A stretch of DNA of 64,000 nucleotides from Candidatus Methylopumilus universalis (lineage in GTDB: Bacteria; Pseudomonadota; Gammaproteobacteria; Burkholderiales; Methylophilaceae): assembly GCF_006365315.1 (NCBI RefSeq), contig NZ_CP040968.1:62001-126000 (forward strand), in the 5' to 3' direction. Below the pieces are notes generated by a model, which did no database searches, had not been told where the DNA came from, and saw only the letters and a list, made by a program, of their open reading frames with translations. Made by a program: the position numbers and the translations under genes. Each line of letters opens with the position of its first letter. The first letter of the stretch is position 1. Shown here one piece after another: positions 34,103-44,156 of this stretch.

Positions 34103-34658
34103 ATTAAGTATTTTCTTTAGCCTTTGGATGGCCTTGTTCTTACCTTCATCTATTGTTGCGGCCGACAATAGCTTAATTATCAAAACTGCTGAAATTAATA
34201 GTCAATTCGAAGCCTATTTTTTAAATGCTGATTTTGACTTATCTTTTAATGATGATTTAGATGAAGCAATTAGAAAAGGTATTCCTATTAATTTTGTTAT
34301 TGAATTTGAGCTAAAAAAACCCAGAAAATATTGGTTTGATGAAGAGGTTGCTAAAAAAACAAAAGAGATTCTATTAAGTTACCATGCCCTATCAAAACAA
34401 TTTATTCTCGCTGAGTCTGAAAATCGTCTTATTGCTTTTGATAATTTAACTCAAGCAAAAAATGAACTTAAAAGAATAAAAAATTGGCGTATTTTTGATA
34501 AATCACAGATTGATGATACTGAAAAGTACTCGGCTTATCTTCTAGTTAAATTAGATCAGACTAAATTACCAAAACAGCTTCAAGCAGATATAACAAGCAA
34601 TCAAGAATGGCAATTAGCTTCTAAACAATTCCAATGGACATTCGTAAATAAAAAATGA
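34080..34658 (+). CDS. DUF4390 protein, exported or anchored
   Basis: A protein of about 192 residues with an N-terminal hydrophobic segment (about residues 7-28, MHCLKKIKLSIFF...) that serves as signal peptide or anchor. The remaining domain matches DUF4390, whose function is unknown. It is consistently found between rsmB and the ntrYX genes in betaproteobacteria, as here. An ATG five codons earlier (34065) is also possible; both overlap rsmB. Its stop overlaps the ntrY start by four bases. The periplasmic domain could interact with the NtrY sensor, which is inference. Confidence 0.82.
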   Translation: MHCLKKIKLSIFFSLWMALFLPSSIVAADNSLIIKTAEINSQFEAYFLNADFDLSFNDDLDEAIRKGIPINFVIEFELKKPRKYWFDEEVAKKTKEILLSYHALSKQFILAESENRLIAFDNLTQAKNELKRIKNWRIFDKSQIDDTEKYSAYLLVKLDQTKLPKQLQADITSNQEWQLASKQFQWTFVNKK

Positions 34659-36790
34659 GATATCTTATTGCCATTGCTGCTTTAGTTGGTGCATTGCTTT
34701 TATTTCTTTTGTCGAAAGCAAGTTCAAGTTCTGAATTTATTTCAGGTAGCTCTTACACAATCGTTCTAATATTAAGCGGCTTTTTTATTTTGAGTCTGAT
34801 TGCAATCATTGCAAATCAGATTAAGAAACTATTTAGAAATATTAAAAAAGATGTGATGGGAAGTCGATTATCCATGCGTCTTGTTATTTCCTTTACGCTT
34901 ATGGCAGTTATACCAGGCTTAATTGTTTATTTAGTTTCTGTTAATTTCTTAACGCGTTCAATTGAGTCATGGTTTAATGTCAAAGTCGAATCAGCCCTAG
35001 ATGGTGGCTTAAAACTGGGGCAAAAAGCATTAGATATCATGTTAACTGACCTGGAGTTAAAAGCGGAGCGTATGGCACTCTCGCTCTCCTCATTGCCTGC
35101 GACATCCCAATATGCTGCACTTAGTGATCTTCGCGAAAAAACAGGTGTTCAGGATGCCACAATCATTTCTGACCAAGGAAAAATTATAGCTGTATCAAGC
35201 AATGATGCAGAGTCATTTTTACCTGCATTGCCGACTTTAATACAATTGAAGCAGGCAGAAAATAATATCTACGGGAAAATTGAGCCGATAACAAATAAAG
35301 GCCTTTATTTGAGGGTATTGGCACCAATTAATGGGACTTCAGTCTCGAACGAAAGATTAATTTTACAAATTTTACAACCAGTACCAAACTCCCTGTCGAC
35401 ATTGGCTGAGTCAGTGCAGGACGTATTCCAAGACTACCAAAAGCTTTCCTATAGCAGGGATTCATTAAAATTAATTTTTTCAATTACATTAACCCTTGTC
35501 CTTATGCTTGCCATCTTGACTGCTGTCGCCATCGGATTTTTACTTAGCAGAAAATTATCAGAGCCATTAGCACTTCTTGCTGAAGGTACCAAAAAGATTG
35601 CAAAAGGAAATTTTAAGACAATGCTTCCCGAAAAAGGCAAAGATGAGCTAGGTGTGCTCGTGAGATCTTTTAATAGCATGACTAGACAATTAGACCAGGC
35701 TACCCAAACATCAGAAAATAATCAGATAAGACTTGAGTCTGCTCGATCATATCTTGAAACTGTATTAGCCCATTTGTCTTCAGGAGTGATTGTTATTAAC
35801 GATGCAATGGAAATTAAATCATTTAATATTGCCGCTTCTAAAATTTTGCAGGTTGATTTGTCAAAAAATAAAGACCAATTGCTAACTTCAATTTCAAATA
35901 AAAATAAATTATTAAAAGATTTTGTTGTGAGCATTCAGGAAGAAATCAAGACATCAAATAGGAAGATGCAACCAGAAATCATAAAACAATTTGAAATTAG
36001 ATATGAAAAAAATAATCAAGTGCTTTCCCTACAAATCACAACTCTCCCACAAAATAAAGTTAACAACTATGTCTTAATGATCGATGATATTACTATGATG
36101 ATTCAAGCTCAAAGAAATGCTGCTTGGTCTGAGGTTGCGAGAAGGCTTGCGCACGAAATTAAAAATCCACTTACACCAATTCAACTTTCAGCTGAAAGAA
36201 TTAAACATAAATTAGGATCTAAATTAAATAAAGACGATACAGAGATTCTAGATAAGGCTGTCTCAACTATTGTGAATCAAGTTGATGCAATGAAAACTAT
36301 GGTAAATGAGTTTAGTGAATATGCCCGCGCACCTAAATTAAATTTAGAATCAACAGATATTAACGAAACCATTATAGAAATTTCTCATTTATTTGAAAAT
36401 TCAGGAATTAAGATAACAACTAATTTATTAAAAGGGTTGCCTAAAATAAAAGTGGACGCGAATATGATGAGACAGGTACTAATAAATCTTATTCAAAATG
36501 CGCAAGACGCTATGGTTAGTAATACAAAAAAACCGAGTATTAAAATTAATACGAATAAGTATAAAAATTATCTCGTCTTATCCATTGAAGATAATGGCCC
36601 AGGTTTTTCAGAAGACATACTAAAAAAAGCATTTGAACCATATGTCACAACTAAATCGCATGGCACTGGTCTTGGCTTGGCTATTGTAAAAAAAATAATT
36701 GAAGAGCATGAAGGAATCATTGTTGTAGAAAATATAAAAAGTGGCGGCGCCCATATTAATATTCAACTGCCAATATCTAAAAGTAAATAA
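34655..36790 (+). CDS. ntrY: NtrY-type membrane sensor histidine kinase
   Basis: A 711-residue inner-membrane kinase that phosphorylates NtrX in response to nitrogen or redox signals. There are two N-terminal helices, a third near 80-105 before a periplasmic domain, and a fourth near 275-300. A HAMP domain follows, then a PAS domain (about 365-480), the phosphoacceptor His500 in RRLAHEIKNPLTPIQ, and the ATPase motifs NLIQNAQDAM, DNGPGFS and GTGLGLAIVKK. All catalytic motifs are intact. The ntrX gene begins two bases after its stop codon. Confidence 0.94.
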   Translation: MRYLIAIAALVGALLLFLLSKASSSSEFISGSSYTIVLILSGFFILSLIAIIANQIKKLFRNIKKDVMGSRLSMRLVISFTLMAVIPGLIVYLVSVNFLTRSIESWFNVKVESALDGGLKLGQKALDIMLTDLELKAERMALSLSSLPATSQYAALSDLREKTGVQDATIISDQGKIIAVSSNDAESFLPALPTLIQLKQAENNIYGKIEPITNKGLYLRVLAPINGTSVSNERLILQILQPVPNSLSTLAESVQDVFQDYQKLSYSRDSLKLIFSITLTLVLMLAILTAVAIGFLLSRKLSEPLALLAEGTKKIAKGNFKTMLPEKGKDELGVLVRSFNSMTRQLDQATQTSENNQIRLESARSYLETVLAHLSSGVIVINDAMEIKSFNIAASKILQVDLSKNKDQLLTSISNKNKLLKDFVVSIQEEIKTSNRKMQPEIIKQFEIRYEKNNQVLSLQITTLPQNKVNNYVLMIDDITMMIQAQRNAAWSEVARRLAHEIKNPLTPIQLSAERIKHKLGSKLNKDDTEILDKAVSTIVNQVDAMKTMVNEFSEYARAPKLNLESTDINETIIEISHLFENSGIKITTNLLKGLPKIKVDANMMRQVLINLIQNAQDAMVSNTKKPSIKINTNKYKNYLVLSIEDNGPGFSEDILKKAFEPYVTTKSHGTGLGLAIVKKIIEEHEGIIVVENIKSGGAHINIQLPISKSK

Positions 36791-36792
36791 TT

Positions 36793-38079
36793 ATGAGCAT
36801 AAAAAAAATACTAGTTGTGGATGACGAGTTAGGCATAAGAGAATTACTCAGAGATATTCTCATTGATGAGGGTTTTGAAATCTTTGTGGCTGAAAATGCC
36901 ACAGAAGCTCGTGAGCTTAAAAAAAATAAAATGCCTGATTTGATCTTATTAGATATATGGATGCCTGATTGTGACGGCATTACTCTTCTTAAGGAGTGGG
37001 TAAATGAAAAATTTATGACTAGTCCAGTTGTAATGATGTCAGGGCATGGAACAATCGACACAGCCTTGGAAGCAACTAAAATCGGAGCTTTTGATTTCCT
37101 CGAAAAGCCCATTACGCTGCAAAAGCTTTTAAAGACAGTAAATGAAGCCTTAAAGCATGCAAATAATTTACCGAAAATAGAAATAAATTTACTTAACATT
37201 GGCAAGAGCGAGGTAATACAAGATCTTAAAAAAAGACTCGATAAACTCATTTCATTAAAAACACCCCTTCTTCTTGTGGGTCCCCAGGGTGGCTGTGCCA
37301 AGATTTGTGCTCAATACTTACACCCAAAAAATCAACCTTGGATTGATGTAAAAGATTTTGAGGTTGTTTCAAATGCACCAGCTGATCTTCTCGATCAACA
37401 TAGAGGCGGTTCAATCTTCCTAAATGAAATTTCTCATTTAACTAAATCTCAGCAAAAAGGCTTAAATTTACTAATTAGTAAAGCGGCTAATTATGATGTA
37501 AGAATTATTTGTGCTACTTCAAAATCACTTACTCAGGAGAATGATGTTGATTTTGATGAGCGTATTTTGAATGAACTTTTGCCTGGGTCATTATTACTTC
37601 CTTCAATCAATGAGCATAAAGAAGATATTCCAGAATTAGCATCATCCATCTTGACAATGCATCTTACAAAATCTGATAAATCAGAGTATAAAGTTTTTGA
37701 TGTTGCTGCTTTAAACATGATGCGCGGCATGAATTGGCTTGGTGATATTGAGGAGTTAGAAAGCTTTGTATTTAATTTAATGCAAACGAGTTTGCTTGAG
37801 AAAATTACCGCAGAAGATGTTAAGCGCGTTTCAAATCAATTTAATTTGTTACATGATAAAAATAAAACTTCAAAAAGAATTAAAGGCAATAAAGATGAAG
37901 GTTTGGGAGATATTTTTAATAAATCATTAAGAGATGCGCGCGATGAGTTTGAAAGAATGTATTTTAAGCATCACCTAAATCAAGATGATCAGAGTATGGC
38001 AAAACTTTCAGAAGTGTCTGGCGTTGAAAGAACCCACCTTTACAGAAAGTTGAAGCAACTTGGAATCAAAGTAAAGTAA
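36793..38079 (+). CDS. ntrX: NtrX response regulator with degenerate AAA+ domain
   Basis: A 428-residue partner of NtrY. The receiver domain (about 4-118) has phosphoacceptor Asp54 (ILLDIWMPD), the conserved Ser/Thr and the lysine in EKPI. The central region (about 133-340) aligns with a sigma-54 activator domain but is decayed: the Walker A position reads GPQGGCAK, the Walker B FLNEIS lacks the Asp, and GAFTGA is absent. The Fis-type HTH (about 398-428, LSEVSGVERTHLYRKLKQLG) is intact. It probably regulates sigma-70 promoters rather than activating sigma-54. Confidence 0.9.
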   Translation: MSIKKILVVDDELGIRELLRDILIDEGFEIFVAENATEARELKKNKMPDLILLDIWMPDCDGITLLKEWVNEKFMTSPVVMMSGHGTIDTALEATKIGAFDFLEKPITLQKLLKTVNEALKHANNLPKIEINLLNIGKSEVIQDLKKRLDKLISLKTPLLLVGPQGGCAKICAQYLHPKNQPWIDVKDFEVVSNAPADLLDQHRGGSIFLNEISHLTKSQQKGLNLLISKAANYDVRIICATSKSLTQENDVDFDERILNELLPGSLLLPSINEHKEDIPELASSILTMHLTKSDKSEYKVFDVAALNMMRGMNWLGDIEELESFVFNLMQTSLLEKITAEDVKRVSNQFNLLHDKNKTSKRIKGNKDEGLGDIFNKSLRDARDEFERMYFKHHLNQDDQSMAKLSEVSGVERTHLYRKLKQLGIKVK

Positions 38080-38080
38080 A

Positions 38081-38854
38081 TCAGAATTCTATGATGACAG
38101 GAGTATGGTCTGATGGGCGCTCGGATTTTCTTGGCTCTTTGTCAATGACGGAATTTGTAGTTTTGTCTGTTATATTTTTATTTGTGAGTATGTGATCAAT
38201 GCGCATACCAAGATTTCGCCTGAATCCAGCCATTCGGTAATCCCACCAGCTATATTGAATTTCAGAAGGATTAATGACTCTAAAATTATCTGACAATCCT
38301 AGGCCAATAATTTTTTGAAATGCTTCCCTTTCTTTTGGACTGACAAGAATATTATTCTTCCAGGCCTCTGGATCGTGACAATCAATATCTTGAGGGGCAA
38401 TATTAAAGTCGCCTGCAATAATAATGTCTGGAAAAGATACCATTTCATTTTTAAGCCATAGGGTGAAATGTTTTAACCAATCGAGCTTGTAGTGATATTT
38501 TTCTGAATCTACAGACTGCCCATTAGGAACATAGACACAAACTATTCTTATTTTTCCATAGTCCGTATTTATAGTTGCTGCAACTAATCTCTTTTGCTCA
38601 TCCTCGAAATCAGGGATATTATTTTGAATATCAAAAAGCTCATATTTACTTATAATCGCAACCCCATTGTAAGTTTTTTGTCCATTATGGATAGCATGAT
38701 AACCAAGGGCGCTTATGGCTTCATGAGGGAATTTAATATTCTCTTGTTTTGTTTCCTGAAGCAAAAGCAGGTCAGGCTGCGATTTTTTAATCCAATCTTC
38801 AACCTGGCCTATTCTTACTGTAAGAGAATTCACATTCCACGTTGCGAGCTTCAT
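38081..38854 (-). CDS. xthA: Exodeoxyribonuclease III
   Basis: A 257-residue AP endonuclease and 3' exonuclease for base excision repair. It begins MKLATWNVNSLTVR and shows LLLQETK with the metal-binding Glu, the GDFNIAP motif and the C-terminal SDHTPVII with the catalytic His-Asp pair. It lies five bases after prlC at the end of the long leftward gene block and is convergent with ntrX (one base gap). Confidence 0.95.
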   Translation of the reverse strand: MKLATWNVNSLTVRIGQVEDWIKKSQPDLLLLQETKQENIKFPHEAISALGYHAIHNGQKTYNGVAIISKYELFDIQNNIPDFEDEQKRLVAATINTDYGKIRIVCVYVPNGQSVDSEKYHYKLDWLKHFTLWLKNEMVSFPDIIIAGDFNIAPQDIDCHDPEAWKNNILVSPKEREAFQKIIGLGLSDNFRVINPSEIQYSWWDYRMAGFRRNLGMRIDHILTNKNITDKTTNSVIDKEPRKSERPSDHTPVIIEF

Positions 38855-38859
38855 AACAT

Positions 38860-40887
38860 TTAAGCCATGCCGCTATGTCTGAGCAAAGCATCAACAGAGG
38901 GTGCACGACCACGAAAAGCAATAAAAGATTCCATAGCGGGTCTAGAGCCGCCCTTTGATAAAAACTCATCTTGAAACTTTTGGCCAGCATTGCTCGACAA
39001 GACACCTTCTTCTTCGAATAAACTAAAAGCATCAGAAGCTAAGACTTCTGCCCATTTATAACTGTAATATCCTGCTGCATAACCGCCAGCGAAAATATGA
39101 GAAAAGCTGTTAGGAAATCGATTCCAGGTTGGAGGCCTTACAACGGCCACTTCGTCCCGAATATTTTCGAGCAGTTTTAAGGGGTTAATTTTATTCTGAT
39201 CGTTATATTGAGTGTGCAATCTTATGTCGAATAAAGAAAACTCAATTTGCCTTAAAGTTTGCATGCCTGATTGAAAATTTTTAGCTTCAATCATTTTATT
39301 AAACAAAGCTTCAGGTAAGGGGTTCTTATTATCAACATGCTCGGTCATGTGCTTTACTACATCCCATTCCCAGCAAAAGTTCTCCATAAATTGGCTGGGC
39401 AATTCAACAGCATCCCATTCAACACCCTTAATTCCTGAAATACTATACTCATCCACTTTGGTTAGCATATGATGAAGGCCATGACCGAATTCATGGAAAA
39501 GAGTAATGACATCATCATGAGAAAATAAAGCCGGTTTATTTTCAGAGGGAGATGAAAAATTACATGTTAAGAAAGCGACTGGAAGTGATGATTCGAGAGT
39601 GTTTTTATATCGCGATATAGCTTCATCCATCCACGCTCCGCCTCGTTTATGGTTCCGCGCATATAAATCAAAATAAAATTGGCCAATTAATTCATCATCT
39701 TCATTTTTGATCGAATAAAAGCTTACATCATTATGCCAAGTAGGCGTTTCTGTTTTAATAATTTTCAATTTAAAGATTGTTTCAACGACTTTAAATAAAC
39801 CCTTTAAAACCCGATGCTCAGGAAAATATTGTTTCACTTCATTTTCTGAAAAACTATATTTGGCTTGGCGAAGTTTTTCAGATAAATAAGCGATGTCCCA
39901 GGCTTCCATCTTTTCTATATTTAACGTTTTGGAAAAAGCATTAAGTTCTTCGATGTCCTTAAGAGCAAAGGGTTTTGCTTTGTGAGCTAAATCCATGAGA
40001 AAACTTACAATTTCTTCATTTGATTTTGCCATTTTAGTGACAAGAGACATTTCCGTAAAATGCTTGAATCCTAGTAATTTTGCTGACTCATAACGAAGCG
40101 CAAGTATTTCGTCAATGAGCATTGTATTATCAAACTTAGGAGATGCAAGCTCAGATGCACGGGTAGCATAACCACGGTAAAGCTTCTCTCGTAAATTTCT
40201 ATCTTCCGCATATTGCATCACTGGTAAATAAGATGGGAAGTGGAGCGTAAATTTATAACCTTCTTTTTTGTCCTCAATAGCTTCACTTCGAGCTTTTTTA
40301 ATATTTTCTTCAGGAATGCCTTGAAGATCATTAGCATCGATCACAAAAATAGAAAATTCATTGGTTGCATCCAAAATGTTTTCTTCAAACTGAGTTGAGA
40401 GTTTTGCAAGTTTTTCTTGAATAACCTTAAATCGCGCCTTCTCTAAATCATTAAGTTCTGCACCACCTAATTTAAATTCACGTAAAACGTTATCAATAAT
40501 GCGCTTTTGTGATGATGTAAGTGACTTAAATATTTCACCCGCTTTAAGCGACTGATATTTTTTATAAAGCGTTTCATCTTGAGAAAGATTTGTATAGAAC
40601 TCAGTAAGCTTTGTAAGATTATCGTTGTATACTTTTCTTAAGTCATCTGAATTAACAACTGCATTAAGATGCTCAATTTGACCCCATGCTCTTGAAATTT
40701 TTTCACTAATCATTTCAATAGGCTCTACAAAATTCTCCCATGAAATAGAGCCGCTCATTTCTTTAAGTGAGTTAATTAAGCTATTCGCTTCTTTGAGAAT
40801 GCTTTCAATAGCTGGTGAAACATGCTCAGGCTTAATTTGATTGAAGAGAGGAAGGCTTTGGCGGTATAAGATAGGATTAGTCATCAT
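38860..40887 (-). CDS. prlC: Oligopeptidase A (M3 family)
   Basis: A 675-residue cytoplasmic zinc metallopeptidase that degrades signal peptides and short peptides. The HEXXH motif lies in LFHEFGHGLHHM near residue 465, and the third ligand Glu follows in the ELPSQFMENFCW segment. The length fits E. coli OpdA. It is separated from ptsI by 21 bases and followed by xthA, the same direction throughout. Confidence 0.95.
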   Translation of the reverse strand: MMTNPILYRQSLPLFNQIKPEHVSPAIESILKEANSLINSLKEMSGSISWENFVEPIEMISEKISRAWGQIEHLNAVVNSDDLRKVYNDNLTKLTEFYTNLSQDETLYKKYQSLKAGEIFKSLTSSQKRIIDNVLREFKLGGAELNDLEKARFKVIQEKLAKLSTQFEENILDATNEFSIFVIDANDLQGIPEENIKKARSEAIEDKKEGYKFTLHFPSYLPVMQYAEDRNLREKLYRGYATRASELASPKFDNTMLIDEILALRYESAKLLGFKHFTEMSLVTKMAKSNEEIVSFLMDLAHKAKPFALKDIEELNAFSKTLNIEKMEAWDIAYLSEKLRQAKYSFSENEVKQYFPEHRVLKGLFKVVETIFKLKIIKTETPTWHNDVSFYSIKNEDDELIGQFYFDLYARNHKRGGAWMDEAISRYKNTLESSLPVAFLTCNFSSPSENKPALFSHDDVITLFHEFGHGLHHMLTKVDEYSISGIKGVEWDAVELPSQFMENFCWEWDVVKHMTEHVDNKNPLPEALFNKMIEAKNFQSGMQTLRQIEFSLFDIRLHTQYNDQNKINPLKLLENIRDEVAVVRPPTWNRFPNSFSHIFAGGYAAGYYSYKWAEVLASDAFSLFEEEGVLSSNAGQKFQDEFLSKGGSRPAMESFIAFRGRAPSVDALLRHSGMA

Positions 40888-40908
40888 TTTTAAAAAAATA
40901 GTTACTTA

Positions 40909-42639
40909 TTAGGATTGATTAATCTTCTTAAGTAAAGTTTCAATTTTATCGACTTCGTTTAAGTTAAGCAGTCTTAGAACAGAAGTTTTAATGTTTTTGA
41001 TCGAGCTATTTAAAACCTGTTCTTTTACGCTGAGGATATGAGAGGGATGCATTGAGAGTTGCTCAACACCCATACCGATCAATAATTTGGTCAGTTTGGG
41101 TTCTCCTGCCATTTCGCCACAAACAGCGATAGATTTTTTATATTTATGTGCAGACTTTATAGTAAGTGCAATCAATTTTAGTACAGCAGGATGAAGAGGG
41201 TTGTATAGATGCGAAACTGCATCATCTGTCCGATCAATCGCAAGTGCATATTGAATTAAGTCATTTGTCCCAATAGATAAAAAATCCAGTTCTTGAGCAA
41301 AAATATCTGCACTAATTGCTGCTGCTGGTATTTCAATCATGCCTCCAATAAGAATCTTTTCATTAAACTTTACTTTATCTTTTCTTAAGCTAGCTTTTGC
41401 CCTTTCTAAAAGAAGTTTGGTTTGGCGAAGCTCACTGATACTACTTAACATAGGGAAAAGAATTTTAATATTTCCAAATTGAGAGGCTCTTAAAATGGCG
41501 CGAAGTTGGGTCATGAAAATTTTGGGCTCGGACAAGCACAATCGAATAGCCCTCAATCCCAATGCCGGATTAGGGCTAATTTTTTTATTATTTAATGCTG
41601 TTTGTTTGTCAGCACCCGAATCTAAAGTGCGAATAGTGACAGGCCTTTTACCCATTGCTTCAGCTACTTTTTTGTAGGCCTGAAATTGTTCTTCTTCATC
41701 TGGCATATCTTGTCTATTCATAAATAAGAACTCTGTTCTGAATAGACCGACTCCAGTAGCACCTGAAGCATTCACTGAGATAATGTCGTTTGGGACTTCA
41801 ATATTTGCAAAGAGGTGTATTAAAGCCCCATCTTTTGTAATTGATTTTTTCGTCTTAATACGCTGAAGCTTTTCTTGTTCGTCACTCCATGAATCTTGTA
41901 GTGATTTATAGTACTTTTGAATTTCTAGTGTTGGATTAACAATCACCACACCTTGAGAGCCATCAACGATGATTAAATCATTATCACGTATTAAAGTTCT
42001 GGCATTTTGCAACGCCACAATGGAGGGTATATTCAAACTTCTTGATAAAATCGCAGTATGGGAAGTTACACCGCCGCCATCTGTAACAAAGGCTGCGTAT
42101 TTATGATTTTTAAAGTGCAGTGCATCCGCTGGTGAAATGTCATGTGCAACTAAAATTGTTAATTTTTCTTTATTTTTTGCAGCAATTTGGTTTGAGTGGC
42201 CTAAAAGTATTTTAATGACTCTTTCAACTACCTGTATAACATCTTGCTTTCTTTCCCTTAAATATTGATCTTCAATTTGATCAAATTGATTTACCACACT
42301 ATCCATTTGTTTCTTAATGGCCCATTCTGCATTACATTTTTCGTTTTCAATAATAGATTTCGGCAAAGAAGACAATGACTTATCGTTTAGTATCATTAAG
42401 TGTGTATCAATAAAAGCACTTAACTCTTTTGGTGAATCTGAAGGTAGTTGAGATTTGATTTTATTAAGTTCAACTCTTACAGCAGCAATAGCATCTTCAA
42501 ATCTTTTGACTTCAAGCGGAATATTTTTGATTTCAATATCATATTGAACAACTTCAAGGAGCGCATTTGAAATTAAATGTGCTCTGCCTATAGCAATGCC
42601 ATTTGAAACCCCGATACCATGAATGCTAAATGGGGCCAT
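40909..42639 (-). CDS. ptsI: PTS enzyme I (phosphoenolpyruvate-protein phosphotransferase)
   Basis: A 576-residue cytoplasmic enzyme that takes phosphate from phosphoenolpyruvate and passes it to HPr. The phosphorylated residue is His194 in GGGVTSHTAILSRS. The C-terminal PEP-binding half has LFRTEFLFM, the RTLDSGADK motif and the catalytic Cys in SIAVCGEMAG. It lies six bases after ptsH. No sugar-specific EIIB or EIIC genes are in the window, so the system looks regulatory rather than a sugar importer. Confidence 0.96.
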   Translation of the reverse strand: MAPFSIHGIGVSNGIAIGRAHLISNALLEVVQYDIEIKNIPLEVKRFEDAIAAVRVELNKIKSQLPSDSPKELSAFIDTHLMILNDKSLSSLPKSIIENEKCNAEWAIKKQMDSVVNQFDQIEDQYLRERKQDVIQVVERVIKILLGHSNQIAAKNKEKLTILVAHDISPADALHFKNHKYAAFVTDGGGVTSHTAILSRSLNIPSIVALQNARTLIRDNDLIIVDGSQGVVIVNPTLEIQKYYKSLQDSWSDEQEKLQRIKTKKSITKDGALIHLFANIEVPNDIISVNASGATGVGLFRTEFLFMNRQDMPDEEEQFQAYKKVAEAMGKRPVTIRTLDSGADKQTALNNKKISPNPALGLRAIRLCLSEPKIFMTQLRAILRASQFGNIKILFPMLSSISELRQTKLLLERAKASLRKDKVKFNEKILIGGMIEIPAAAISADIFAQELDFLSIGTNDLIQYALAIDRTDDAVSHLYNPLHPAVLKLIALTIKSAHKYKKSIAVCGEMAGEPKLTKLLIGMGVEQLSMHPSHILSVKEQVLNSSIKNIKTSVLRLLNLNEVDKIETLLKKINQS

Positions 42640-42645
42640 ATTACT

Positions 42646-42915
42646 TTATTCTCCCTCGCCGAAAAAATCATTGATGAGAGCAGAAAGAGAATTTAAAGCT
42701 TCTTTTTCATCTATACCTTCTGTCGTAATAGTGACAATTGAGCCTTGGCTAGCTGCAAGCATCATCACACCCATAATACTTTTTGCATTCACTTTTTTTT
42801 CATTTTTTTCAATCCATATATCTGACTCAAATTGATTGGCTATCTGGGTTAGTTTTGCCGAGGCTCTTGCATGTAAGCCAAGTTTGTTGATGATTTTAAT
42901 AGAAAGTGTTAGCAC
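42646..42915 (-). CDS. ptsH: Phosphocarrier protein HPr
   Basis: An 89-residue HPr with both regulatory sites: His15 (NKLGLHARAS), phosphorylated by enzyme I, and Ser46 (NAKSIMGVMML), target of HPr kinase encoded three genes upstream. Its start overlaps the EIIA gene by seven bases, so translation is coupled. The presence of a proper Ser46 site supports function of the short HprK described at 44157. Confidence 0.97.
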   Translation of the reverse strand: MLTLSIKIINKLGLHARASAKLTQIANQFESDIWIEKNEKKVNAKSIMGVMMLAASQGSIVTITTEGIDEKEALNSLSALINDFFGEGE

Positions 42916-43307
42916 GATTGATTAGCTTGAATATGAATGATGCCATCTTGAGCGCCCTGAATCGCTTTTGAAATAAGAGAGTCAAAAGATTCATTGCGAT
43001 AACTAATAGTGCGGATTAGCATAGATAAATTAACCCCTGCAATTGCACTGACTTTTCCTGGCTTAATTATTTTAGTAATAATATTGCAAGGTGTTGCCCC
43101 AAATATATCTGTCAAAATTAAAACACCATCACCCTGATCTAAAAGATTAATTCTTTCAGATATTTGTTTAAACATACTTTCATGTGTGCAGTCATTTTCG
43201 ATTGAGAGAGACTCTAAAAATAACGGCTTATCACCAAGAACATGTGTTGCACATTCAATAAGAGATTTTCCGAGTTCCCCGTGCGTGATAAGAAGAATAC
43301 TGATCAT
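42909..43307 (-). CDS. PTS EIIA component, mannose family
   Basis: A 132-residue EIIA-Man type protein. The phosphoacceptor is His9 (LLITHGELGKSLIE), and LTDIFGATPCNI is conserved in the family. It would accept phosphate from HPr, but no partner IIB/IIC/IID genes are visible, as in the regulatory PTS of many proteobacteria, where such a protein signals PEP or nitrogen state. It lies seven bases after rapZ. Confidence 0.92.
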   Translation of the reverse strand: MISILLITHGELGKSLIECATHVLGDKPLFLESLSIENDCTHESMFKQISERINLLDQGDGVLILTDIFGATPCNIITKIIKPGKVSAIAGVNLSMLIRTISYRNESFDSLISKAIQGAQDGIIHIQANQSC

Positions 43308-43314
43308 AGGTATT

Positions 43315-44154
43315 TTAATGATTAATATCTCTGTGACGAATAATCACTTGAGATTTTGGGTTGGAAAAGTTGGTAAATAATTTATTTGCAATATAAACAG
43401 AGCGATGTTTGCCACCAGTGCATCCAATAGCTATATTTAGAGAATGTCTTTGGTCTGTTTTGAAAGCGTTGAGCCATTCATTTATGAAGTGATTAATATC
43501 ATGAAACATCTTATCAACCTCTTTGTAGTTTTCAAAGAAATCTGCAACAGGCTTATCTATGCCCGTTAAGTTTTTTAGATTTGACTCATAGTGTGGGTTT
43601 GGAAGACAACGCACATCAAAGATAAAATCCGCATCAAGTGGGATACCAAATTTGTATCCGAATGAACTAAATTGTAAAGCCAAGTGATCTTCTTTTAGCT
43701 GAGTCAATTCACTCAACGTCTTTTTCAATATATTGGCTGACATATTACTTGTATCAATTTTGTATCCAATTTCAGCCAAAGGTGCGAGCATGGAGCGCTC
43801 TTTTTCTATAGTTTCATCAAGAGATAGCTTTTCATTTGCTAGCGGATGTCTACGTCTCGTTTCACCAAAACGTCTTACTATAGACTCTGTTGATGATTCC
43901 AAATAAATAAGCTTTGTTTTAATTGATAAAGACTCAATTTCTTTGATAACAAAAGGTAATTTTTCAATGTCAATACTTCTAATATCAACGCTAATAGCAA
44001 CTTTATCTTGATGCTCATGATTAAGATGTTGAGAAATGCTAGACAAAAGTGTGACGGGTAAATTGTCAATACAGTAAAAGCCATTATCTTCGAGCGCATT
44101 TAGGGCAATGCTTTTGCCCGAGCCTGATAATCCTGAAATAATAATAACTTCCAT
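43315..44154 (-). CDS. rapZ: RNase adapter protein RapZ
   Basis: A 279-residue protein (formerly YvcJ/YhbJ). The Walker A motif is ISGLSGSGKSIAL near the N-terminus and the C-terminal domain has NIAIGCTGGKHRSVYIANKL. In E. coli it directs RNase E to the small RNA GlmZ and senses glucosamine-6-phosphate; here the target RNAs are unknown. It is two bases downstream of hprK and upstream of the PTS genes, its usual neighbours. Confidence 0.96.
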   Translation of the reverse strand: MEVIIISGLSGSGKSIALNALEDNGFYCIDNLPVTLLSSISQHLNHEHQDKVAISVDIRSIDIEKLPFVIKEIESLSIKTKLIYLESSTESIVRRFGETRRRHPLANEKLSLDETIEKERSMLAPLAEIGYKIDTSNMSANILKKTLSELTQLKEDHLALQFSSFGYKFGIPLDADFIFDVRCLPNPHYESNLKNLTGIDKPVADFFENYKEVDKMFHDINHFINEWLNAFKTDQRHSLNIAIGCTGGKHRSVYIANKLFTNFSNPKSQVIIRHRDINH

Positions 44155-44156
44155 AA

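Noticed and set aside
36777-37301. 174-codon open frame on the minus strand opposite ntrX
   Set aside because: It lies entirely antisense to the well-supported receiver domain of ntrX, has no ribosome site, and its translation looks like a shadow of the other strand.
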